Of a stretch of 64,000 nt of DNA, positions 50,736 to 59,431 are shown piece after piece. Position 1 is the first letter of the stretch. Each line of letters opens with the position of its first letter. The DNA comes from Azophilus sp965215035 (GTDB lineage: Bacteria > Pseudomonadota > Gammaproteobacteria > Pseudomonadales > Azotimanducaceae): assembly GCA_965215035.1 (NCBI GenBank), contig OZ244040.1, positions 2,790,001-2,854,000 on the forward strand. Reading direction: 5' to 3'. Made by a program: the position numbers and the translations under genes. Below the pieces are notes generated by a model that was not told the origin of the DNA, did not search any database, and saw nothing but the letters and a program-made list of their open reading frames with translations.

Positions 50736-52838
50736 ATGCCAGCACTTGAAACGAATACCTCGGAGTTGCGCGTGGCGACCGATGTCGGCGGCACCTTCAC
50801 AGACCTGGTGTACTACGAAGTCGATTTGGCGAGCGGCCGGATTGCGGCGCTGAACACGGTCAAGACGCACACCACGCCGCCGAATTTCGAGCAAGGCGTG
50901 CTCACCGCCATGGACAGGGCGGCCGTAGACCAGGGTGACATCGCTTTCTTTGCGCACGGCACGACGGTGGTCATCAATGCGCTGACCGAGCGCAAGGGCG
51001 CCAGAACCGGCCTCATCACCACCGCCGGTTTCCGCGACGTGCTGGAAATCGCCCGCGGCGACCGACCCGATTTCTTCAACCTGCGCTACAGCAAACCCAA
51101 GCCCTTCGTGCCTCGCTACCTGCGCCGTGAAGTAAGCGAACGAATGTCGCACAGGGGCGAAGTGCTGAAACCCCTGGAAACGGATGCGATGAACTCGATC
51201 ATCGCCGATTTTCGCGCCGAGGGTGTGACCGCCGTCGCCCTGTGCCTGCTGCACGCCTACGCCAATCCGGAGCACGAGCTTGAACTCCTCGAGCTGGTGC
51301 GTACACGGTGGCCGGAGGCGTCGGTGGTGGCATCCCATCAGATCACCCGGGAATGGCGCGAGTACGAACGCACCAACACCACCGTGCTATGCGCCTACAT
51401 CCAGCCCATCGCCCAGGAGTACTTGAGCGGCATGGAGCGCAAGTTGGCGGCGTCCGGGTTCAATGGCGCCTTCTACGTCATGCAGTCCAACGGCGGGATA
51501 GACACCCTAGCGGCGGCCAAGGCCACGCCCATTACCATGGTCGAGTCCGGGCCGGCAAGCGGGGTTCTCGGCGCGGCGGCCCTGGGCAAGCTGCTGGATG
51601 AACGGAACGTCATCGCTCTCGACATCGGCGGCACCACGGCGAAATGCTCCCTCATCGATGATGATCGGGTGAAGATTACCAGCCAATACATGATCGAGCG
51701 CAGCCGGCTTTCGGCTGGCTATCCGATCATGACGCCAGTGGTGGACATCGTGGAGATCGGCAACGGCGGCGGCAGCGTCGCTTGGGTGGATGAGGACGCT
51801 AAGCTGCATGTGGGGCCGCGCAGCGCCGGCGCCTTACCCGGGCCGGTGGCTTACGGCAAAGGCGGCGTGGAGGCGACCACTACGGATGCCAACCTGATGC
51901 TGTCCAGAATTGATCCCGACTACTTCATCGGCGGTGAGATCAAAGCCGACATGAGCGCGGTGCGGCGGGCGTTCCAGGCGCTTGGAGACCGGGTTGGCAT
52001 CGGTGCGGAAGAGGCAGCGCGGGGCGTTGTGCGGATCGCCAACCACAACATGATCAATGCGCTGAAGCTGGTGTCGATCAATCGTGGCTACGACCCGCGA
52101 GACTTCACGATGATCGCCTTTGGCGGCGGCGGCGCCATGCACGCCGCCTCCCTGGCCCGGGAACTGAACATCCCCAAGGTCATCGTTCCGGCCCACTGCT
52201 CGGTGTTTTCGGCCTGGGGCATGTTGATGTCCGACTTGCGCCGCGACTACATACGTACCCGTCCGATGCCCATCTCCGCCGGCGCGGCGGCGGTCATCGA
52301 CGGCACCTTCACTGAAATGGAGGCCGTCGCACGGCGGGCGTTCCACGACGAGCGCTTTGCGGACGACGCCATCTACTTTGAACGCTACGCCGACCTGCGC
52401 TACGACGGCCAGGAGCATTCGGTGCGCATTCCGATCCCCAACGTGCCCATCACGGCGGCGGAAGTGGAGCGAATCGAGCGGCGCTTCCACACCGCCTACG
52501 AACGCGAATACACCTACCGCCTGGACAATCCGGTGGAGTGGGTGACCTTTCATCTGGCCGCCTTCGCCGCCGTGGCCCGGCCGGTGCTCGAACGGATTGC
52601 GGCGCACGGGGACGGGCAAGATCCTGCCGCGGCCCGCAAAGGGCGCCGGCCAGTTGATTTCGATGCCGATGGCCGGATGGCGGCCGACATCTATGACCGC
52701 GCCCGACTTGGTGCCGGTGCCGCCTTCGACGGTCCGGCCATCATCGAGGAGCCGAGCAGCACTACGGTCGTGTTCCCTGGACAGTCCGTGCGCGTTGACG
52801 ACTACGGCAACCTTCACATGCAAATCACGGAGGCTTGA
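50736..52838 (+). CDS. hyuA: Hydantoinase/oxoprolinase subunit A (HyuA), cluster 2
   Basis: 700 residues, full-length HyuA. The N-terminal phosphate motif ATDVGGTFTDLVYY, HGTTVVINALTERKGARTGL, the second ATP motif VIALDIGGTTAKCSLIDD, and DIVEIGNGGGSVAWVD are intact; the C-terminal oxoprolinase domain (AIIEEPSSTTVVFPGQSVRVD) is present. With HyuB it forms an ATP-dependent cyclic amide hydrolase. ATG 50736 sits 16 bases after the regulator stop. hyuB follows at once: its ATG begins 2 bases after this stop. Confidence 0.92.
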   Translation: MPALETNTSELRVATDVGGTFTDLVYYEVDLASGRIAALNTVKTHTTPPNFEQGVLTAMDRAAVDQGDIAFFAHGTTVVINALTERKGARTGLITTAGFRDVLEIARGDRPDFFNLRYSKPKPFVPRYLRREVSERMSHRGEVLKPLETDAMNSIIADFRAEGVTAVALCLLHAYANPEHELELLELVRTRWPEASVVASHQITREWREYERTNTTVLCAYIQPIAQEYLSGMERKLAASGFNGAFYVMQSNGGIDTLAAAKATPITMVESGPASGVLGAAALGKLLDERNVIALDIGGTTAKCSLIDDDRVKITSQYMIERSRLSAGYPIMTPVVDIVEIGNGGGSVAWVDEDAKLHVGPRSAGALPGPVAYGKGGVEATTTDANLMLSRIDPDYFIGGEIKADMSAVRRAFQALGDRVGIGAEEAARGVVRIANHNMINALKLVSINRGYDPRDFTMIAFGGGGAMHAASLARELNIPKVIVPAHCSVFSAWGMLMSDLRRDYIRTRPMPISAGAAAVIDGTFTEMEAVARRAFHDERFADDAIYFERYADLRYDGQEHSVRIPIPNVPITAAEVERIERRFHTAYEREYTYRLDNPVEWVTFHLAAFAAVARPVLERIAAHGDGQDPAAARKGRRPVDFDADGRMAADIYDRARLGAGAAFDGPAIIEEPSSTTVVFPGQSVRVDDYGNLHMQITEA

Positions 52839-52839
52839 C

Positions 52840-54525
52840 ATGGCTGACGCCGCTGCCGACTGGGACCGAGAGCAAGGCTGCGATCCCATCACGACCGAGA
52901 TCATCCAGAGTTCCCTGACGGCGATAACCGACGAGATGTTCGCCACCATGCGCAAGACGGCGATGAGTTCGATCATCTACGAAGTGCTTGATTTTGGGGT
53001 GGCGCTGTTCGACGCCAACGGCGACCTCGCCAGTTCCGGCTCGGGCATTCCCGGGTTCATCGGCATGCTGGAGCCTGGGGTCAAGGCGATCCGGCGCAAG
53101 TTTCACCGCCCCGGGGACATCGAGCCGGGGGACATTTTCGTCACCAACATGCCGCACTTCGGGGGCGTCAGCCACCTGAATGACGTGGTGCTCATCATGC
53201 CCCTGTTCGTTGAGGGCCAGATCATGGCCTGGCTCTCCAACAAGGCACATTGGGTCGACATCGGCGGTCCCTGCCCCGGCAGCATCAACCCCGAGGCCTT
53301 GGACATTTACCAGGAGGGGTTGCAGTTGCCCGAAATCAAGGTGATCTGCGCCGGCGTTCCGAACCAGGCGGTGCTGGACATCATGACTGTCAACAGCCGC
53401 ATGCCCGAGACCACCCGGGGCGACTTCTGGGCGGGCGTTGCCTCCATGCGGGCTGGGGAGAAGCGTTTTCAGGACATCGTCCGCAAGTACGGCAAGGCGG
53501 CGGTGGCGTTCGCCATCGAGGACTACATCGCGCTCGGCGAAGCGAACTCGAGGCGCTTGCTGCGGCAGTTGCCCAAGGGCGAGTTTGCGGCCACCGAAAC
53601 CCTGGAGGACGGCCGTGTGCTGCGCGCCGCCATTCGCATCACCGACGATGAGTTCATCGCCGACCTGCGCGGCAACCCGCCGCAAAGCCAAACCGGCCTG
53701 AATTCGTCCTACGACGCCACGGTGGTGGATGTGCAGATGATCTACAAGGCGGTGGCCAACCCCCAGGGTTTCGCCAACTCCGGCACCTTCAAGCCGGTGC
53801 GCGTCATCGTCGACCAAGGCTCCATGTTCGCGGCCCAATACCCGGCGGCGATGAGCGTTTACTACGAAGTCAGCATGCTGCTGTTCGACCTCTTGTGGAA
53901 GGCGCTGGCACCGACCATGAAGGACGCCTTTCCCGCCGGCCACTACTCCTCGATCTGCGGCACTTTCATTGGCGGCCCGGGTGAACGGGGCCGGCAGCAC
54001 AGCATCGTGGAGCCGCAGCTCGGCGGCTGGGGGGCCTGCCACGACCGCGACGGGCTCAACGCGCTATACACCGGCTACCACGGCGATACCTTCAACTGCC
54101 CCGTGGAGATCACCGAACAGAAGAACGGCCTGATGGTGGACCGCTTCGCGCTTTCTGAAGCGCCCGGCGGGGAAGGCCAGTACCGGGGCGGCAAGGGCGT
54201 GAACCTGGACTACCGGATACTGCGCGACGACTGGTGGGTGACCGTGGCCTACACCCGTGCGGAGAACGGCCCTTGGGGGCTGGAAGGCGGGCTGACCGGG
54301 TCAACCAACCACATTGTGGTGCGCCGCGCCACCGGTGCAGCCGAGAGATACAGCTCCTGCACCGTGCTGCCCTTAGGCAAGGACGACGTCATCAGTGTGC
54401 ACACCGCCACCGGCGGCGGCTACGGCGACCCGAAGAAGCGCCCTAGGGCACAGGTACTTGAAGACATCAGGAACGGCTACCTGACGCCGGAACGGGCGTT
54501 GCAGGTCTATGGCGTAGCCGACTGA
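52840..54525 (+). CDS. hyuB: Hydantoinase/oxoprolinase subunit B (HyuB), cluster 2 first copy
   Basis: 561 residues. The conserved stretch DEMFATMRKTAMSSIIYEVL, DFGVALFDANGDLASSGSGIP, and NKAHWVDIGGPCPGS are typical of HyuB, as is the C-terminal GGEGQYRGGKG..GGGYGDP. ATG 52840 overlaps the end of hyuA closely (TGACATGG). It is the catalytic partner of HyuA. Its substrate is undetermined; relatives act on 5-oxoproline, hydantoins, N-methylhydantoin or caprolactam. Confidence 0.92.
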   Translation: MADAAADWDREQGCDPITTEIIQSSLTAITDEMFATMRKTAMSSIIYEVLDFGVALFDANGDLASSGSGIPGFIGMLEPGVKAIRRKFHRPGDIEPGDIFVTNMPHFGGVSHLNDVVLIMPLFVEGQIMAWLSNKAHWVDIGGPCPGSINPEALDIYQEGLQLPEIKVICAGVPNQAVLDIMTVNSRMPETTRGDFWAGVASMRAGEKRFQDIVRKYGKAAVAFAIEDYIALGEANSRRLLRQLPKGEFAATETLEDGRVLRAAIRITDDEFIADLRGNPPQSQTGLNSSYDATVVDVQMIYKAVANPQGFANSGTFKPVRVIVDQGSMFAAQYPAAMSVYYEVSMLLFDLLWKALAPTMKDAFPAGHYSSICGTFIGGPGERGRQHSIVEPQLGGWGACHDRDGLNALYTGYHGDTFNCPVEITEQKNGLMVDRFALSEAPGGEGQYRGGKGVNLDYRILRDDWWVTVAYTRAENGPWGLEGGLTGSTNHIVVRRATGAAERYSSCTVLPLGKDDVISVHTATGGGYGDPKKRPRAQVLEDIRNGYLTPERALQVYGVAD

Positions 54526-54564
54526 TCCTTCGTTCGGCCGCGGACTTATCAGGCGCTTGCCGCC

Positions 54565-55845
54565 ATGCAGGCTGACGACTTCGCCCGGGGGGCGGTTTCC
54601 GGCAGCGCCGCGGCCACCGGCCTGCATCTGGGGTTGATCATTGTTGGCGGCACCATCGGCTTTGCGGTGTTCGTCATTTCCTCGCAGATCGGCGGTGCCC
54701 TGGGCTACGCCAAGGCCGGGCTGGCGTTCGCCATTGGCAGTTTGATGCTCGGCCTCATGGGTGCCCTGACCAGCTATGTCGGTGCCAGATCGCGCCTGTC
54801 CACCTATCTGCTCACCGAGTTCGCGTTCGGTGCCACCGGTGCCAAAATCGCCAATCTGGTCGTCGCCCTATCCCTGGTCGGCTGGTTCGGGGTGATCTGC
54901 AACACCCTCGGTCAAGCCACGCAGCAAATGCTGCGCGAGAGCTGGGGCGTCGAGGTTTCGGCCGAGGTCGTCATCACGGGTGCCAGTGTGCTGATGATCT
55001 CGGTGACGGCGCTCGGCTTTACCGGCATCGACCGTCTAGCCTTCATTCTGACGCCATTCATGGCGCTTCTTATCGGCTATGCCGCCTTTCTGGCCCTTGG
55101 TGCCGGCGGGGACGAACCCCTGGCCGTCGAACGGGCATTCACCTTTCAGACGGCGGTGTCGGCGGTGGTGGGCACCTACATCGTCGGCGTCATCATTCAG
55201 CCGGACTACAGCCGTTTCGCAGTCAACGTCCGGCAAGCCGTTTGGTCCGTGTTCACTGCTCTGGCGTTATTCTTTCCCTTGGTGCAGTTCTTCTCCGCGG
55301 TGCCGAGCATGGCCACCGGGGAGCCGAGCATCGTGCGGGTGATGAGTGGCCTCGGCATCATCGCGCCGGCCTTCTTCCTGCTGTTGCTCGGTGCCTGGTC
55401 GAGCAACGTGCTCTGCCTCTACTCATCGAGCCTGTCGGTGGCCACCCTATTGGCCAGGGTCCGGCTGAGCCACATCATCGTCGCTATCGGCGTACTGGGC
55501 ACCGCGCTGGCCTACGTCATGGTTCAGGAGGCCATTGTCGGCTACCTGGTGCTGCTCGGCATCACGATACCGCCGATTGGCGCCATCTACATTGTCGAGG
55601 CCATTGTCGTCCGCCGTTTCAGAATGGATCTGGACGCTCTCGACGGCGAGCCGCCCTGCAATTTCCGAGCCTTCGGCGCCTGGGCGGTGGCCATTGCCGT
55701 CGGCTACTGTTCGGAAAACGGCTTGCTGGGGATCGTTGGCATCGCCTCCATCGATTCACTGATCGTGGCTTGCGCGCTCTACGCCGCGCTGCAGTGGCGG
55801 CGCCGGCCTAAAGTCGCCGCGGGCGGTTCCTTGGCGGATAGCTAG
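54565..55845 (+). CDS. NCS1-type purine/cytosine (CodB-like) permease
   Basis: 426 residues, about 12 membrane spans, in the nucleobase-cation-symport-1 style of CodB (GLHLGLIIVGGTIGFAVFVISSQIG, LVGWFGVICNTLGQATQQM, GTYIVGVIIQPDYSRFAVNVRQ). NCS1 members carry purines, allantoin or hydantoins (Mhp1), which fits the two genes upstream. ATG 54565 lies 39 bases after hyuB on the same strand. Likely inner-membrane step after TonB-dependent uptake. Confidence 0.85.
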   Translation: MQADDFARGAVSGSAAATGLHLGLIIVGGTIGFAVFVISSQIGGALGYAKAGLAFAIGSLMLGLMGALTSYVGARSRLSTYLLTEFAFGATGAKIANLVVALSLVGWFGVICNTLGQATQQMLRESWGVEVSAEVVITGASVLMISVTALGFTGIDRLAFILTPFMALLIGYAAFLALGAGGDEPLAVERAFTFQTAVSAVVGTYIVGVIIQPDYSRFAVNVRQAVWSVFTALALFFPLVQFFSAVPSMATGEPSIVRVMSGLGIIAPAFFLLLLGAWSSNVLCLYSSSLSVATLLARVRLSHIIVAIGVLGTALAYVMVQEAIVGYLVLLGITIPPIGAIYIVEAIVVRRFRMDLDALDGEPPCNFRAFGAWAVAIAVGYCSENGLLGIVGIASIDSLIVACALYAALQWRRRPKVAAGGSLADS

Positions 55846-55992
55846 CCTAAGCAGGTCCGGCTCGAGACAGTTCGTTCATCCAGTTGCACGGATGTTCCGT
55901 TACTCACTGGACTTCTCGAACATCATCTTGTTGGCCGTTTCGCCATGTGCCCGTCACGTTGTTCTGTGCGCAGGGGGTGTAGGGAGCTGCCG

Positions 55993-58347
55993 TTAAAACT
56001 GGTAGCGGAGATCCCAGCGCACCACTCTGGGCGGTGCCGGATGCAGAAACAGGGGGGTCACCACCTCCGAGTTGTAGGTCTTGTCGCCCACATTGTTCAC
56101 GTACAGGGACGAAGACCAGCGTTCGCCTTGCAGCCCGACGCGCAGGTTGGCAAGGCTCAGCGCATCCCTCGGAAAGCTGTTTTCAGGAGTCCAGAACTGC
56201 TTGCCGCGGCGCTCATAGTCCACCCGCGCGAAGAAGGACAGGTCGCCGCTAATCCGCTGCTCGAAGCGCGCCCCGACATTGAAGGTTTGCTTGGGCACGT
56301 AGGGAAGGTCGTTGCCGACGGTGCCGGGCCGTTCCACATAGGCGGTGATCTCGGAGTTGGTCTCGCCGTAGGCGGCGTAGAAGTCCAAGTTGGGCAGCGG
56401 GCGCCAGGCGGCCTCCACCTCGAAGCCGTCAAGGTCCGCCTTGTCCACATCCTCGAACACCTGCACGAACGCCAGGCCATCGAAGGGGAAGTACTGGGTG
56501 TTGTCCACGGTGGAGTTGAAGTAGGCGACGTTGAAGCGCAGATTGCCGTAGTCGAGCTTGGCCCCAAGCTCGTAGGCTTGGTTTTCCTCCTGTTCGATCA
56601 CGTCATTGGCCGTGTTGCTGATGGAGCCTATGCCCGGGTAATTGAACTGTCCCGCTCGGTAGCCCAGGCCCCAGCTTCCGTACAGGTTGATCTCGTCGGA
56701 AACCCGGTAGGCCAGCGTGATCTTGGGCTGGAACTTGCTGAAGCCCTTCTTGTTCTGCTCGCTGAAGGGCCGCGTGTGGGCCAGCAGTTCGCTGAAGGTG
56801 GCGTATTGACCGCAGTTCACGTTGGCGATCTGGGCGGGGTTGGCGGGGTCGCAGGCCGCCGCGCCGTAGGGGGCGTTGGTGCCGTCGGTGCCTGCCGCAA
56901 TGTACACTCGTCCGGCGGTGTTGTAGGGGTTGACGTTCTGCTCCCGATTCTCCTCGTCGTAGCGCCCTGCGATGCGGGCGGTGAAGCGCTCGGTCAGATC
57001 GAAGTCAAGGCTGCCGAACACCGCCCAAGCGTAGCTGTCCTCGACAAATGACAGGAAATTGCCCGGCGCCAGGTCGGTGGGATTGGTGCTGTCCTCAAAC
57101 TCCGGCGTATCCGTCGCCCGCTTGATGCCGAGGCCCAGATCAACGCCTGTGACCGTGGAGCGCAGTCGCTCCCAGGAGAGATAGTAGGCGCCCGTCTGCC
57201 AACGCAGGCGGCCTTCGGTTGACGAACTGAGGCGCAGCTCCTGGCTCCAGCCCTCCACATCGACGTAGCTGTGCTGGGTGCCGTCCAGGTAGGAGAGGTA
57301 GGGGGCGCGATCGGCCACCGAGGAGGCTTTGAGTTCGTCGTAGGTGGTCACGGACTTGAAGGCGCCCCAGTCGAATGCCTTGTCGAGCTTGATCGAAAAG
57401 CCCGCGGTGTCCCGGCTGCCGCGATCTGGATTGTTGGCCACGTAGGGCAGATCCACCAGATTGCCGCCTTCTGCAACCACTTGATCCGCGGTAACGCCCA
57501 GCTCCTCCCCGGTGCCGAGAAAAACGCCGAAAACCTCGAACATCGCGGCCCCGGGCCAGTGAAAGCCGATGCCCTTGCCCTCGTGCTTCGATAGCTGCGC
57601 CTTCAAGTCCAGGACCAGGGTGTCGGAAGGTGCCCAGGTGGCGCGACCGCGCAAGGTCCGGTCGCGGAAGGGGTCTACCTCGTCGTCAAGGGTGACGTTG
57701 GTGAAGTAGCCGTCCCGCTCCAGCATGCGGCCCGAAAGCCGCACGGCCAGGGTATCGCTGATCGGGCCGCTCCAGGCGCCTTCCAGCCCGACCTCGTCCT
57801 TGGTGCCGTAGCTCATCTTGACGTACCCATCCGGCTCGTTGGACGGTGGATTGGTGGTGATGATGATGGCGCCGTTGGAGGCGTTGCGGCCATACAGTGC
57901 GCCTTGCGGGCCCTTGGCTACTTCGATTTGTCGCACATCGAAAATCTGGCTGATGAATTGCCGTGCATTGACCACCAAAACGTCATCGACAACCACTGCC
58001 ACGGGCAACTCGCCATTGCGCACGCGGCTTAAGCCCCGCACAGTCAGGAAGGAAGTGCCCATGGTTTGCGATTCCGCCAAGGTCACGTTGGGAATGAGCT
58101 GGATGAAGTCTGCGGTTTGCGTCGCGCCCGCGTCTTCGAGCTGATCGCCAGTGAAGGCGTTCACCGTGATCGGCGCATCCTGAATGTTCTCGTCAACCTT
58201 GCGCGCCGTGACGACGATTTCCTCAATATCCTCCATGCCTGCGGTTGTCAGCGGCCAGCCGGCGCCGGCGGCGCCAAGCCAGACAAGGGCTGCTGCATTC
58301 ATTCTTCGCAGCCTTCGGCTCCATGCGGTCATTGCGAGTTTCTCCAT
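55993..58347 (-). CDS. TonB-dependent outer-membrane receptor, cluster 2
   Basis: 784 residues from ATG 58347. Signal region (ALVWLGAAGAGWPLTTAG), TonB-box-like IEEIVVTARKVDENIQDAP, plug (TVRGLSRVRNGELPVAVVVDDV, EVAKGPQGALYGRNASNGAI) and barrel ending in F (RWDLRYQF) are visible. It is on the strand opposite to the catabolic genes, with the racemase gene divergent from it across a 230-base region carrying an ACTACT palindrome. Probably brings the substrate through the outer membrane. ATG 58389 gives 14 extra residues without a ribosome-binding site. Confidence 0.9.
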   Translation of the reverse strand: MEKLAMTAWSRRLRRMNAAALVWLGAAGAGWPLTTAGMEDIEEIVVTARKVDENIQDAPITVNAFTGDQLEDAGATQTADFIQLIPNVTLAESQTMGTSFLTVRGLSRVRNGELPVAVVVDDVLVVNARQFISQIFDVRQIEVAKGPQGALYGRNASNGAIIITTNPPSNEPDGYVKMSYGTKDEVGLEGAWSGPISDTLAVRLSGRMLERDGYFTNVTLDDEVDPFRDRTLRGRATWAPSDTLVLDLKAQLSKHEGKGIGFHWPGAAMFEVFGVFLGTGEELGVTADQVVAEGGNLVDLPYVANNPDRGSRDTAGFSIKLDKAFDWGAFKSVTTYDELKASSVADRAPYLSYLDGTQHSYVDVEGWSQELRLSSSTEGRLRWQTGAYYLSWERLRSTVTGVDLGLGIKRATDTPEFEDSTNPTDLAPGNFLSFVEDSYAWAVFGSLDFDLTERFTARIAGRYDEENREQNVNPYNTAGRVYIAAGTDGTNAPYGAAACDPANPAQIANVNCGQYATFSELLAHTRPFSEQNKKGFSKFQPKITLAYRVSDEINLYGSWGLGYRAGQFNYPGIGSISNTANDVIEQEENQAYELGAKLDYGNLRFNVAYFNSTVDNTQYFPFDGLAFVQVFEDVDKADLDGFEVEAAWRPLPNLDFYAAYGETNSEITAYVERPGTVGNDLPYVPKQTFNVGARFEQRISGDLSFFARVDYERRGKQFWTPENSFPRDALSLANLRVGLQGERWSSSLYVNNVGDKTYNSEVVTPLFLHPAPPRVVRWDLRYQF

Positions 58348-58394
58348 CGTTTGCCCATCATCATTTAGGTTCCCCGCCCGGCCTTGCATCCGTC

Positions 58395-58414
58395 AACTAC
58401 TCGCATTAGTAGTT
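58395..58414. promoter_or_regulatory. AACTACT palindrome between TonB receptor and racemase
   Basis: AACTACT-cgcatt-AGTAGTT, a perfect seven-base inverted repeat 48 bases upstream of the receptor start, in the divergent promoter region. A related half-site GTAGTTGCCG occurs at about 58435. Confidence 0.4.
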
Positions 58415-58576
58415 TGCCGCCCCCACCTTTCAAGGTAGTTGCCGAAGGCTCGCGCCGGGATCGAGACTCGCAGCTTAAAGACCGGGCTCCGGCCGAGGGA
58501 GGCCCTGTTGAAATGGAATGTCCGGTGCTCGGCGAACAAGCGCCGTTTCCTGTGCCGGCGAGTTGAGGAGGTGGCC

Positions 58577-59422
58577 ATGTCGCTCGATACAGGCATCAAG
58601 GTGATGTATCTGAATCCGATCGGAAACGCGGATTACGATCAGGTTTTCGCCGCTATGGCGAAGGCCTACAAATACCCGGCAACCGTCGTGGATGTGGTCT
58701 CCATGCATCCGGCCGGCGTACCGCCGAAGATGGACAACCTGGAATTCAGAACCTACGAAGCGTTCATTATCCGCGATACGGTGGAGGCGGCCCGCTACGC
58801 TTCGGGGCACGGCTACGGCGCCATGGTGATCGGCTGCTTTTACGACCCCGCCCTAGACGATGCGCGGGAGATCTCGGGCGGCACGGTCGTGGTTGCGCCC
58901 TGCCAGGCCGCCTGCGAGCTTGCCCTTAACTTGGCGAACAACTTCTCCGTCATCATCGGTGAGACCAAATGGGAGCATCAGATGCGCGAAACCGTTTGCC
59001 GCTACGGCTACCGGGACAGGCTTGCATCGTTTCAGGCCATCGGCATGAGGGTGGCTGACTTCCACAAGGATCCACAAGCAACCAGGCTCGCGCTCGAGGC
59101 CGCCGCCGTTGAAGCGGTGGAGTTGCACAAGGCGGAGTCCATCATTCTGGGCTGTACGCTGGAGGTGGGGTTCTTCAAAGTGCTTCAGGAGTTCCTGGGC
59201 AAGACCTTCGCCAGCAACATCCCGGTGATCGATTGCTCCATCGCCGCATTGAAGGCGGGGGAAAACGCCGCACTGGCAAAGCACATCGGTTGGAGCCCCA
59301 GCAGAATGTGGGGCATGCAGCCGCCTCCGGAAAGCGAACTCCAAGCCTTCGACATCCTGCAGACCGACTACAGGTTCGGCAACCTCATCCATGTTCCCGC
59401 GGACGCTCGGCAAGAGCCCTGA
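58577..59422 (+). CDS. Asp/Glu/hydantoin racemase family protein, cluster 2
   Basis: 281 residues from ATG 58577 (gaggaggtggcc upstream). Catalytic Cys pair C87 in VIGCFYDPALD and C193 in IILGCTLEVGFF. The N-terminus (KVMYLNPIGNADYDQVFAAM) is that of the Asp/Glu/hydantoin racemase family. It probably converts D- or L-substrates or products for the stereospecific hydrolase. The next gene begins ten bases later. Confidence 0.88.
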   Translation: MSLDTGIKVMYLNPIGNADYDQVFAAMAKAYKYPATVVDVVSMHPAGVPPKMDNLEFRTYEAFIIRDTVEAARYASGHGYGAMVIGCFYDPALDDAREISGGTVVVAPCQAACELALNLANNFSVIIGETKWEHQMRETVCRYGYRDRLASFQAIGMRVADFHKDPQATRLALEAAAVEAVELHKAESIILGCTLEVGFFKVLQEFLGKTFASNIPVIDCSIAALKAGENAALAKHIGWSPSRMWGMQPPPESELQAFDILQTDYRFGNLIHVPADARQEP

Positions 59423-59431
59423 GCTCCGGCA